A stretch of DNA of 64,000 nucleotides from Chara braunii. Lineage: Eukaryota; Streptophyta; Charophyceae; Charales; Characeae. Positions 44,560 through 56,249 of the stretch are shown here, piece by piece. The first letter of the stretch is position 1, and each line of letters starts with the position of its first letter. Under the pieces are notes generated by a model. The model was not told the origin of the DNA, did not search any database, and saw only the letters and a program-made list of their open reading frames with translations. The translations under genes were made by a program, and so were the position numbers. The DNA is taken from the NCBI GenBank assembly GCA_003427395.1, contig BFEA01000228.1, positions 40,191 through 104,190 of the forward strand, given 5' to 3'.

Positions 44560-46750
44560 GTCACATCTTCTAAGCGTGTTAAATGATGTTCTGTCTGGAG
44601 ACTCCCTCACGCCGAATATGTCCTCTGACATTATTTTAGTCCTCTACAAGAAGGGCAATGAGGCAAAGATTCAGAAAAAACGTTCGATCTCTCTCCGTAA
44701 TGTTTCCTACAAGATTTTAGTGAAAGCCTTGGGGATCAAGCAACCATCGTCAAGGGAAGATCCATCTTCGATAACATCATCACGACAATGGAGACTGTGA
44801 AGCTGGTACAAAGAGATAACCAGGGCATGACCATTATGCTACTAGACTTTGAGAAAACTTATGAACGTGTCAACTGGGCACACGTGGTGAAAAAACTAAT
44901 ATACTTGGGCATCGGTCCCAAGTTTAAAAACTGGTTCATTACTCTATATGCACTTTTTCAAAGCCTTCGTTATGATCAACATCCGCATGTCATAAACTTT
45001 CTTCCTCACCAGATCTCTAAGCAAAAATGTCTCATCCCGCCTCTGGTTTTGTACTTTAACTTGGGGTCATAGTTAACAACATTCGAGCACATCTGGACAT
45101 TCGCCCCATCGCTAGCGGATGATCTATTAGCAGTCTCAAGGAACACTGCCCCAGAGTTAGTCACATTGAAATTTTGCCTGGCAGAGTACTTTGAACTATC
45201 TGAGGCAGTTGTTAATTGAAATGAATTTGTATATTTTTTACCGCCTAAGTATAACTTGTATATCGAATTTGATATGACCTCTTATGGGACCTCTGAGCGG
45301 TACTTAGGGGTAAAAGTAGCCCTTAGTAACTGCTCCGACACTCAGAGTGGCATCCTCTAAAAATAGGTGGTAAACCGTATATCAAGATGGAGCTCAAGCC
45401 CCCATTTGTCACTCTTTGGGAGAACAATGATACTGAACGTAGCCTTATTCTCCCTATTGTAGTTCGTTGGGAAGATTAAAGTTCTTAGTAAACACTTACT
45501 AAAGTTGGTAAGGAGAGTCGTGAGTCGCTTTCTTTGGAAGCCATTTGACAATCTTAATGAAGGATTTATCTTTAAAGTTGCATGAGAAACAATATAATGC
45601 TCTAGGAAAGAACGGGGTCTGGCTATGTTGGAACCTGACAAACATAATTGGCAATGCTTGCATAATGATTAATCAAACCCATCTCCTCCAATCACGAGGA
45701 CCACTGGATCCTGATGGCAGAAGTGATCCTAGTGGAGGAATGAGATTTACCTAGATTAAAGGATATATGGTTGTGTTGCATGCTAGAGTTTTTTCTGCGA
45801 AGGCAAGTAAAGTCAGTATTATGGCAAGGGGTGTTGAAAGTCTGGAGCATAATTAAATCGAACTTACGGTCGGAGTCAGTCACAAAGGACGTATTGAACC
45901 AACTGTTGTTTGATAATCCCTTCATTAGAGATTCCAATGACATCCCATTCGCAGGCCACAAATCATAAATGCGGAGAACTCCACGTTGAATCCATGACTT
46001 GCCAAACGCTTCTGCACCTGTAGTGCTGACTCTCAGTCCCTTAGTCCCATGCCTCAAATAAAAATTGGGTAGGCTCTGGAAGGTAGAAGACAAGCCAATA
46101 TCTTTAATAAATGCAATTCCAATTAATTAGAATAACCTGCTATCATAAGTCACAACGAATCCAATTGGGATATGATACAAAGCTAAGGATTGAGAGAGAA
46201 GTTTAGAAGGACCATATCTGATGGAATCGGAAGAGGAGGAAGGAGAAACAATAGATATATCCACAATTCCACTAGTCAGACACTTGGAGTCATTGACTCG
46301 GATTAGAGTACGAGACAAATGTGATGATACAGGTTTATGGGTTATACAATCTGGGCTGGAGGCACCCCAATCCGACAGGTAAAGCTCGATCTTGTGATGT
46401 GGCGCTGACAGAATTCTGAATTATGGTAATCAGAGTATTCCCCACTTAAGGGATACAGTGAAGTACTAATTTCAGATACTCCAACCATGGTGGCTTCGGA
46501 GCAGTGCTTACAAGTAGTAGAGAAAGATATAAAAGACTTGGCCGGAATTTTTTCGTTATCCTAGAAGCCCTTTGCTGTTTGGCTGCACAACAGGGGAATG
46601 GTAATTGCACTCACCTGCAAACGATGCGAATGTTCATTCGAGTCAACAGTCCACCTCTTGCTCTCATGCCCTCTCTCAAAGCGTTTTTAGGATTGATGGA
46701 AGCATCAATAAAAAACTATCTGTTGGAGATGATTTGGTATGGGGTGACGA
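44560..46750 (+). pseudogene. LINE A reverse transcriptase and C-terminal region
   Basis: Landmarks in order: LTPNMSSDIILVLYKKGNEA (about 44610), ISLRNVSYKILVKALG, then after a frameshift MLLDFEKTYERVNW (about 44836-44877), LADDLLAVS (about 45113-45140) with the catalytic Asp pair, YLGVKVALSNC (45301), SLFGRTMILNVALFSLL, and the C-terminal IRDSNDIPFAGHKS (about 45928-45968). The zf-RVT knuckle C-x2-C...HLLLSC follows near 46620-46670. At least eight interruptions were counted by eye. A minus-strand frame over 45692-46093 is a shadow of this gene. Confidence 0.9.
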
Positions 46751-47646
46751 CTGGATCCTCTTCGGTGTACACCGACAAGACAACCAGTTAGAGAAGAATT
46801 GAATATATGTTGCACAAGTCACAAGATCTATCATCTAGAAAGTGATGTGGGAGGAAAGCAACAACACTGTATTTAAGAACAAATTCCTCTGAGACCACGC
46901 AATAAATGCGAGGGTTAAGCAACAAATCCGTATGGAAATCAAAGGGGATTGGAGGTGAAAAACAACGAATGCCGAAAATAGGGTTGATGGGATGATTTGG
47001 TTTCAAAGCAACTGGGTTGGGTAAATGGTTATTTGGCTCATAGTTAGGACTTGGACGCTCGGTCCATTCTTCGCAGTAGAAGGTCATCTGTTTGTTGGTA
47101 AGTGGGGTCGGGAGGAGCATCCTGTGGATATGGGGATCGTATGAGGTTCCACTGGCAAATAAGCCAAATACTTTAGTGTCCGACTTAGTGCAGTGAAAGG
47201 GGAATGTCAAACCCGCTTTAGGGTCTCGTATCGAGGTGTGAGGCAGAAAGATAGCTTATTTCAGGATCAATACATAAAGTAGACATGAATTTTGTTAGAA
47301 TAAGGGATAGGGTAATAAGTTGGAAGACCTGGACACTTGGGTCTATATATTCGTAAGAGGATGGCAGCAAAGCGAGGCATGGGGTTCGAGGGAGTTTTAT
47401 GCTAGTCAAAACCGGATTAGGCTTCAAGGTTTGAGTTAAAGTTTTTTAGGATACAAAATTAGGGACATATTTAGCCTCTTCGACTGAAGTTCTACTGGTC
47501 GCACTAGAACTCGGTATGTGTAAGAGGTGTTGTAAAACAGTAGGTAGTTGGGCATGTAAGGTAGTAAGCCTAGGCATGTTTCCTGTAAGCTAAGCTGAAT
47601 GATGCTTCCGGATACCTCCGAGTGTAATGTTGAGGATTCCCAACCT

Positions 47647-47666
47647 TTTTTTTTTTTTTTTTTTTT
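47647..47666. repeat. Poly-T, probable poly-A tail of LINE B
   Basis: A run of about 20 T lies at the 3' side of the minus-strand LINE B, as expected for the reverse complement of a LINE poly-A tail. Confidence 0.6.
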
Positions 47667-47689
47667 AATGGATTTAAATATATTGCACA

Positions 47690-47830
47690 GGTCAAATCGC
47701 GGTCGGGGACCTCACAATCGACCCAGAGTTATCCTTGCAGCCTAAGCCATTCAACTTATGAGCAGGACTTTACCCCACTTCAACTTATACCGAGATCAAC
47801 TAGGATTCAGATAATAGAGGCCAAGAAATA
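47690..47830 (-). repeat. Possible tRNA-like relic
   Basis: On the minus strand, GGTCGATTGTGAGGTCCCC resembles a weak B box, downstream of GAGCTCGG-like sequence that is not clearly an A box. Listed only because it sits at the 3' end of LINE B, where SINEs often share ends. Confidence 0.2.
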
Positions 47831-48479
47831 TCTAGGAACTTAAGTGGCCAAACCTAGACTGCTGTCCTGGAATCCTGGCCCCTTGAAATGAAAAAAAAGC
47901 ACCAGGTCGACAAAGCCACATAAACCAAAAATCCTTTTTAGACAAACAAACGCCTCAGGCTTATAACAACTAAACAAACTATAACTAACTACTAGTTCTA
48001 GCTATTATCGGTAAAATCCTTTGTCCTACCTAGTTTTACCCCTGCCTACAGTGGCAGGTCGGACCTTATTAGACCGAAAATTGCTTTCTTGCTCTCCCAC
48101 CACAATCTCTCTCTCTCTACCTTCTAAAACCGAGTAACCAGGTTCGTAGGTAAGAACTACTTGACCCAAACCAATCGGCCATAACTAGCTTGCCTTCCTC
48201 CAATTTTGCTAGCTTTCCCCCCAAACCCCAAGTTTCTCCAAACCAACTTTATGAGCTTCCTCGACCTTTCCTCCTCCAATCTGCTTGGAACAACCGTCGT
48301 AGAGATGTTTTAAACATTCCTCTTAACCTTCTATTTGACGTTTTTCTTCCTTAAAAAATAAACAGTTTTCTTTCCTTCCATATAACTTCACAGCCAACTG
48401 CTCAGGTAGCTTGCGCAATGTAACCCCAACATTTTTTTAGATCTAGAGTGTCAGAGAGAGCACCCAAAAGAACCCATTC

Positions 48480-51400
48480 ATGGTCCCATGTCAGTTGTTT
48501 ATCTGCAATTTCCTCCCAGAAGGTACTCCACTACTTCAAGATTTTGTAAGAGGTTGGGCAATCAAACCAAAGATGAGTTGTCGATTCGAAGGCCCAACTG
48601 CACCTTCTGCAAGCAGGGTCGATCTTGAGACCTCTCTTTACCAGATTGACTGCATATGGGGTGACAAAAAGGATAAAAGTTAGAGGTTTGCTGCCAGATG
48701 GAAGCTAGGAGTCGACGAAAGTTGCTTCCAACATCGCGTGAGGGCTTTCTCTACAGTTTGTCTATCACGGTTCAAAACTTGGCTCCATCTTTTCACAGCC
48801 ACCTCTATTGGTGAACGGGGGGGGGCCTAAGGAGGTATAGCGCTCCGTCATCGTGTAGTATGATAAGGGTAGGTCTTCACCCCCTGCACTCTTTCATTTC
48901 CACCCTTGCATTTTTGGGTTCAGCTTAAGATCGGTTATAGAGGTTTCGTAAACGAAGACTTTACAGTTTCAATTACCCTCCTTATCACGCATTCCTATAC
49001 TCGAATCTGAGCCATGTTAGCTGCCAGAAGGGGGGTATAGTGGACCGTCTAAATGAACCAGTCGGCAAGGTTTGCCAGACTTGGCTCCAGTCCAACTTTG
49101 GAACTCTTACCACTGGGGTCAAAGCCAGCCAACTTCCAGAAGGAGGGAGCATCCTCAATTGGTAGAGATACGTATCAAGTACCAGAGGGGTTAACCCCCT
49201 TGGGGCTCAAGATGATCTTCCATTGTAGAGGGATATCCTCGATTAATTCCAGTAGCCTTTCTTCCACATACCATACCAGACCCAAGATGTCTCTAATTAC
49301 CGCCGGAGAGCACCACCGACCTCCTAAGGAGTTCCAAATGTCACCGATTCTCATAACACCTCTTTCGATTCAGCTTCTTCCAAAGTCATGAGGAGTCAGC
49401 AGAGAACTGATCGCCATCCCTCTTCCGGATGGATGGGTTCTCAAACAGTGGTTCGAGCAGAACTTCAGTTTTTGTTGTTGGTGGGAGCCATGCATTAGGT
49501 TTGAGATGATTCCAAACACATATTATTGTCTTTCGAAACTCTTACTTTATTTGGCGGTTCTAATATGATGGCAATAGTAAGACGGTCTACACTACTGAGG
49601 GACACACCAACTTCGATTCAGCAGATAAGATATCCTCTGCCAAGGCAATCCAATGAGCCTCTGCTGGTGAGCAGATAACTTTAATTACCCACCAAGCTAC
49701 TAGCATTGCCATACTTTTCCTATGTGGATCGACTTGGCCCAATCCTCCTTCCTCCTTATGGTAACACAACAAGTCTCATGCTATTTTAGATAGGAAGCTC
49801 TCTCCCTCTGTCACAAAGGTTTTCAAGATAAATCTTGTGACAATTTTCGAAGCAAGGAGCACAAATGTCTATCTAGTGGTCTTACTATAGCAACAAACCA
49901 GAGCACGGAGAACAAGACGCTATTAATTACAAGCACTCTCCCATAGATTGATAGGTGGGAGGCTTTCCCTCAAGTAGCTGCTCTCTACAGAGAGCGTTGC
50001 AGTAGAATTCCTTCTTGATCTATTGTGCAGGAAAGCAATGACACCTGGATTCCGATGAATCTCTCTAACTTGTCTGCCGCTATTCTTTTCATACCCCAGT
50101 TAGCAACCAGTACATATGTGTTAGGGAGAAAAAACACTGGTTTTGCCCGGTTCACGGATGCTTCTGAGAGGTCCGAGTATTCACCTACACAGGACTTTAG
50201 TGCATTCATCGATAACGGTGAGTTGTTAGAAATCGTAAACAGGTCGTCTGCCAGTGCTTTGACCTTGCATTGTGTAAGACCTGCTCTGATACCCCTAATT
50301 GAGGGATTAAATCTTATTATGTTACATAGGGGGGGTTCCATTTAGATTACAAAGAGTAGTGGGGCCAACGGGCACCCCTGGTAAAGGGATCTAGTAAGGG
50401 GGAAGGGGTCAGATAGATTACCATTGACCACCACAACCGCTGTAGAGAGAGAGTACAAGGCCATTACCCAATTACATAGGTTATATCCAAGGCCTATGTG
50501 TCGTAATGTAGTCAAAACATACGTCCAGTTGACCCGGTCGTACGCTTTTTATAGGTCCAGCATTAGGATGGCGGTATCCCCATGTGTGTTTTCCACCACC
50601 TCTAAGGCTTCAATGGCCGTCACAATATTATAAAATATTGAGCGGCCTTGAACAAACGTTGCCTGGTCTTATGAGATTAGTGATGGGAGGTATTTGCCTA
50701 ACCACCGAGTCATGATCTCCGTTAATAGCTTATACGAAACATTGAGGACTGAGATACGTCGCCAGTTCCTAATCTCATATCTGTCCGCTTTATAAAGCAA
50801 AGAAATGATCTCATTTCACATTCCAATTGAAACGTTACCTCCTAATAAAACCTGATTATGGATATCGATCAACTGATCCTTCCTTGACAGTGTTCTATAT
50901 TGTTATGTATAGTTTAACTGGTAAAAAAATTATCGCCCGACGTTTTGCCCTTTGCCATGGATCCTAGAACCTCCTAGCCTTCCTCTGTTGTAATCGGACG
51001 ATCCATGTCTAATCTCTCATAAGGAGCGAGTTTCGCCAAAAAAAAAAATCAATGGGTGGAGTTTTCTGAAAGGTCCTAAGTAATCTCTTCGTTCGGTCGT
51101 CTGGTGGTTAATATGTCATGATAGTACGAAGAGGCATATAGGCAGAGTTAGGATTGATCGTGTGCGGCAGGTAAGTCTTGGTCAAAGGGATGTATAAGTT
51201 CACTAATGGAGTGTGTCAGACGTTTGGGTAAAATTTTCTGGAAAGTTTCATTGGACATGAGGTCGTAGACTTTTATGTGCTTTATTTTTAGTCCTTCTGC
51301 CCAAATGTATGATTGCTCCTGCTAATGTGCATCCCAGTCAGCCATGTACTTTTCCCTTATTGAGCTCCATATCAAGTTTGAATTTGTTTGATATAGGCTG

Positions 51401-51600
51401 CATATTCATCCAAAACTCAACATGTTTTATTTTGCATATCATCCCCCTATCTTTGTTCTTCTTGCTTTTAGCGAGTATTTGGGAAAATAAGTTGAGATGT
51501 TTCGAGAAGATCCAAGACCCTGCGTCCCACCAAGCCTCCTAGGAAACAGAAAATTATTGATTCAATTTCCAGTCCTCTGAAAAACGCTTCATCCACTCTA
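48480..51600 (-). pseudogene. LINE B reverse transcriptase with zf-RVT
   Basis: From the 5' side on the minus strand: FWMNMQPISNKFKLDMELNK (about 51365-51425), RISVLNVSYKLLTEIMTRWL (about 50705-50765), KAYDRVNW (about 50525-50550), QGCPLAPLLF (about 50350-50380), ADDLFTISN (about 50233-50260), RFIGIQVSLLSC, LPKEEGGLG-like YHKEEGGLG (about 49740) and the zinc knuckle CRRC...HLWFDC (about 48560-48612). It is better preserved than LINE A, but stops remain (for example just before KAYDR). The catalytic Asp pair is intact. Not functional. Confidence 0.9.
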
Positions 51601-51650
51601 CTAACCCTGGGTCTGACAACATCTGAGTGTTGACTCTAAAACATCCCGGT

Positions 51651-54180
51651 GTTGAGCGCATCGATCTCACAGAGGGGACCCTCCCAGCCACGTCACACAA
51701 GATTTTTCAGGACTTTTTCGTAGAGCGTCGCCGCTTTGGCCGAGTGCGCCAACCATACCTCTCACGAACCCCTACGACAGGATAGGGTTCCGTGAGGCAC
51801 AACTTACCTCCACCCCTGGGAGCTGTCACCATCCCTTAGGTGGAATTATCCTCGTCGAGCTACCGAACCACATGTGAAAGTTTTTCGAATGCAATCGCAT
51901 AGGTGGTCCGACCGAGGGCGTTTCTTGTTCCCTGTAGTATATGGGGTGTGAGCAGTTAATACCCGAATCGAACCCGTGCACGAATCGTCGTCCCACACAC
52001 TGATCTCTCGAACACGACCGTACGCCAATCGACTAGGACGGTCAAATCTAACCATGCCATATATCTTACAAAAAAAAAAAAAAAAAAAAAAAAAAAATCG
52101 TAGGTAATTACGCCCATTACGTTTTTCCTCATTTGACCTATAACTTTAGTGAAAGAATTTACGAGTATCGAGTATGAGGCTCTGAATAAATACTGCAGCG
52201 ACACAAACCTTAATCATATCGACCAGTCATGCATGGATACGCAAGTAGTCGCAATGATGTAGTACCCATAATCATGTGGTCCTCTATGGTCTCGAGGGTC
52301 GTTTTCGACACTCAAGTGTCGGCCGACACGCGTCTTTAGGGGTTAATCTCTCGATGTTAGACAACTGCTTAGGCGGTTGCGAATTCTACCATTTTTTGCA
52401 CCCTGCGCAGATGAGCGGTAGGCGGGGTTCGACCCTTTGTACCGGTTGAACACCCTTAACACTGATAGTGGGGTTTCGTCATTGGAGGCTTGGAGAGAGG
52501 TTAAGGGATTTAACCTTGACAACCACTACGGACCTTAACGTCTAACTATAAAATTAAAAAAAGTGAAAGATGGAAAAAAATCTATTTTTTTCTCTCAATA
52601 CAAAACTATTTTAATAATCTCGCGTGGTCATAGTCGACCGAGCGAAGATACCACATACACACATCGGGGTTTATAGAACACGAGGTGATCAGTCTCACAA
52701 TCATAGTGTGAATTTCTTCAAAATATACACATGATCGCACACAGACCAAATTTGGACTTCAACTCACAAAATACACCTGCAATCATACAAACGATTCAGC
52801 ATCATCAAATCATGCACTACACGTGGTCAACTTCAACCACTCTATGCACTTACACCCCTTGCCTTATTCACACAAACCCCAACTTTTGTCCAACTAACCT
52901 TCCAAAAGAAAAATACTCAGTCCCCTTCTAAATGGCTATATAATAAAAGTCTAGGTAAAATCCCAAACAAACAATTTAACCCACAAGGGTTAAGAGGTTG
53001 AGTGGTGAGAATGAGTTAGAATTGAGTCGGAAACCAACCTGTTATAAAAAAAATAAAGGAAGTTGATCCTCGTAGGATCAAACTGAAGCTAGTAAGACCT
53101 TGGATCAATCTAAGTAAAAAACTATCTACAACAGAACACAGCCCAGTGTCAAAGCTATGCTTGAGTGAGTATGAAATACTCCCTCATTCGGCAGTTAACT
53201 AGACCAAACCGAAACCACATTGTCTAGTTTTGCCAAGTGTTTAATATCCAAATTATAATAACTCTCTGAACCTTTTAATCTTTTGAAGACTAAGACTGAG
53301 TCAAACCGAAGCCACGTTGCTCAATCCACCTTTAGGTTACATTCTTGATACTATTAATTAAGTAGTGTCTTATCATTTTGTGATAAGTTATAGTCAGACG
53401 AAACCGAAGTTACATTGTCTGACACGTAGTTCAGTAATAAAAGTATCATACATGCATATATTATCATATTCTCAGATTTCTTGTTATTTGCACGACCTCG
53501 GACTAAGCTAAACCGATACCATATTGTCTAGTTGGAAAAGAAACAAAAATAAACAAAGGAAACCCAATCAATGCAAATAAAATTAGCTTCCTCAAAAATT
53601 TTCCTCAGTTCATCCTCTTAGTCTGAATTTCAAGCAATAAATACAAAGTAAGAAAACACTACTTCTTATTTTACTTATCTGATTATGTTTTAGAAAGTAA
53701 TAGTAAATCATAAGATCGCAAACATGTATTTCAATCACACTAGAAAGATGTACGAATAAAGGTATAATGGGTTCACACAAGGCAGAAAAATGGTTTTCCT
53801 AACCGTTTCATGCCTCCATAACTCGTCATGAGTTCCGGCAGAGCTTCTGCAATCGGTGGGTGAACCTTCCACAAAGTCTTGCTGCGATCTTGTGAGTTGC
53901 AATCTCACTTGCTGCCTTCCTCTTCATATTTATATTAATTATTATATGAACTCAAACAAAAGTTGAACTTTGTAAAATGCAAATATTTGACAAACTCCTT
54001 GAATTTGCATAAATTTGGGCAGCACTCCCTTAGCGAAAGTCTCTTCCAAAGATTTTCACAAATCCAAGAATGAACAATAAATTTATTTCATAAAATACTG
54101 AAATTTAAATAAAGTAAAATAAACTTAACAAAGAAAATGCAGGAATTGAACTCCTACAACTCCAGCACATGACGAGTATC
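51651..54180 (-). mobile_element. Inverted copy of the gypsy LTR-like region
   Basis: The reverse complement aligns in order with 24045-26294, with boundaries TGTTGAGC at 51651 and GCACATGACGAG near 54160-54175. It carries extra material at 53185-53930, related to 38290-38720 and to the 100-bp phased repeat. No polymerase accompanies it, so it may be a solo LTR with a nested insertion. Confidence 0.65.
53185..53513. repeat. 329-bp direct repeat, left copy
   Basis: It aligns with 54441-54769 at an offset of 1256 bp: TTTTGCCAAGTGTTTAATATC, TTATAATAA, CTAAGACTGA, TTAATTAAGTA, CATATTCTCAGATTTCTTG. The copies may be the terminal repeats of a small nested element or the product of a segmental duplication. 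Confidence 0.8.
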
Positions 54181-54440
54181 TAAAACAACTACCTATCAAA
54201 GTTAAGACTCAGACGAAGTTGAACTTATACTCAACCATATGCAAGTCCATACCACAATTAGTAAATAATCTCACGAAAATCTCAATTCATTTTTACATAA
54301 GTAGTTCACCACCTCTCAGTTAGATAAACCCCAATACCCTATCTTACATATGGTATAAAATAATTAAGTCAAATCGAAGCCACATTGGTTAACCTTTGTC
54401 TTTGTATGCACAAAACAAGGGGGACAACTACTTTTTTCTT

Positions 54441-54769
54441 CATTCGACAGTTAATACACCAAACCGAAGTCATATTGTCCAAATTTTGCCAAGTGTTTAA
54501 TATCAAAGTTATAATAATTCTCTTAACCTTTTAATTTTTTTAACACTAAGACTGAACCAAACCGAAGTCATGTTGCTCACTCTATCTTCAGGTTACACTC
54601 TTGATAATATTAATTAAGTATTTCCTTGTCCTTTTGTCATAAACTATCGTTAGACCAAGTCGAAGTCATATTGTCTTACTAGTTTGTTTAATAATGAAAG
54701 TATTATACATGTATATTTTATCATATTCTCAGATTTCTTGTTATGTGTGCGACCTTAGACTAAGCCAGC
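54441..54769. repeat. 329-bp direct repeat, right copy
   Basis: See the left copy at 53185. This copy ends at the start of the tandem-duplicated region of 54.78 kb. Confidence 0.8.
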
Positions 54770-54784
54770 CTAAAAAAAAAAAAC

Positions 54785-56210
54785 AATTAATGGAGACCTC
54801 AATTTTCAGACAACTTTCGATGTCATTTATAACAAAACCCAAGGTCAGAAGCTCGACTAACTCTGGTGCTATGCTGTGGGCATTGTTCACGAGTCACCAT
54901 GCCATTTTAGCTACTCGGGTCTCTGGGGTTCCTCCTGGCGATAATCCGTCCCACAACAGGACAACCATGGGTGATGTCTTGGAACAGATTGACGAGGTCG
55001 TGTCGAGTTGCTTCAGACGTGGCCTGCACAAGGAGCTGGTTGTGTCTCCTTCACAGGTCGGGGAGGACTGAGGAGAGGGAGTTGAGGCCGATGACACAAC
55101 ACCCTTGGGGGAGACAGCTTCACAGAGGCAGCACAGGTGGGATAGCAGGTGAGCACAACTTTTCGCCCATGATCAATCAAGAGATGACACGCAGGGCACA
55201 TGAGCACGATCTTCAGCCTGACGCTCATACGTGTGAGGATTTACTCGCACCGGTTGTCAATCATGCACATGCGGAGGGTGACGAACCAGCACGCGTCGAC
55301 ACGTGGTCAACAGTACGGAGGGGAGAGAGTTGAAGCCAGCGATGAAACAATACCCTCGGGGAAGACAGTTTCACAGAGGCAACATAGGTGAGATAGCAGG
55401 TGAGCGTAACTTTTTGCCCGTGATCAATCTGAAGATGGCACGCAGAGACCTCAATTTTCAGACAACTTTCGATGTGATTTATAACAAAGCCCAAGGTCAG
55501 AAGCTCGACCAACTCTGGTGCTATGCTGTGGGCATTGTTCACGAGTCACCATGCCATTTTAGCTACTCGGGGTCTCTGGGGTTCCTCTGGCGATAATCAG
55601 TCCCACAACAGGACATCCACAACCATGGGCGATATCTTGGAACAGATTGACGAGGTCATGTCGGGTTGCTTCAGACGTGGCATCCACAAGGAGCTGTTTG
55701 TGTCTTCTTCACAGGGCGGGGAGGACTGAGGAGAGGGAGTTGAGGCTGATGACACAACACCCTCGGGGGAGACAGCTTCACAGAGGCAGCACAGGTGAGA
55801 TAGCAGGTAAGCACAACTTTTCGCCCGTGATCAATCAAGAGATGACACGCAGGGCACATGAGCACGATCTTCAGCCTGACGTTCATACGTGTGAGGATTT
55901 TCTCGCACTGGTTGCCAATCATGCACATGCAGAGGGTGACGAACAAGCACGCATCGACACGTGGTCAACAGTACTGAGGGGAGAGAGTTGAAGCCAGCGA
56001 TGAAATGACACCCTCGGGGAAGACAGTTTCACAGAGGCAACATAGGTGAGATAGCAGGTGAGCGTAACTTTTTGCCCGTGATCAATCTGAAGATGGCACG
56101 CAGGGCACAGAAGGAGCGCTATCTTCAGTCTGGCGCTCGTACAAGTGAGGAGTTACTCGCATCGACTGTCAATCACGCACAGGCAGAGGGTGACGGACCA
56201 ACACGTGTCG
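54785..56210 (+). repeat. Tandem duplication of a 655-bp unit
   Basis: GAGACCTCAATTTTCAGACAAC begins units at 54793 and 55445. Each unit contains two sub-repeats of about 250 bp, each with CACAGAGGCARCAYAGGTGRGATAGCAGGTRAGC-type sequence (near 55120, 55371, 55779 and 56029) and TCGGGG-A-GACAG. Frames readable in both copies (for example VSSCFRRGLHKEL and MSGCFRRGIHKEL) end at the same stop. GAGATAGCAGGTAAGC-like donor words are repeated. The start matches the TIR at 39217. Confidence 0.8.
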
Positions 56211-56249
56211 ATGCATGTTCAATTACTTCTTTTTTATTAGTCACTCAAA

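Larger units (their letters stand above)
41000..47215 (+). mobile_element. LINE A (L1-type), decayed
   Basis: In order on the plus strand are an ORF1 CCHC knuckle (41797-41838), an EEP endonuclease start (43196-43231), a reverse transcriptase (about 44560-45540), a C-terminal region and a zf-RVT-type zinc knuckle (about 46600-46680). This is the standard architecture of plant L1 elements. Many stops and frameshifts break every part. The 5' and 3' ends are set by loss of recognisable similarity, not by target-site duplications. LINE B lies convergent to it. Confidence 0.85.
47647..51650 (-). mobile_element. LINE B (L1-type), 5'-truncated and decayed
   Basis: Read right to left, it holds the linker between endonuclease and RT, RT, a C-terminal region, zf-RVT and a poly-A tail. 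It belongs to the same family as LINE A: ADDL and the following blocks align (FELSEAVVN with YSDLSEASVN, YFLPPKY with FFLPNTY). The endonuclease and ORF1 are absent. The 5' side stops at 51650, exactly where the inverted LTR-like copy starts, so the LTR element may have inserted into it. Confidence 0.85.

Noticed and set aside
45692-46093. 133-codon minus-strand frame with WIQRG and DLW words
   Set aside because: At first it looked like a LINE C-terminal region on the minus strand. The plus strand of the same stretch continues LINE A (IRDSNDIPFAGHKS) and leads to a plus-strand zinc knuckle, so the minus frame is a shadow.
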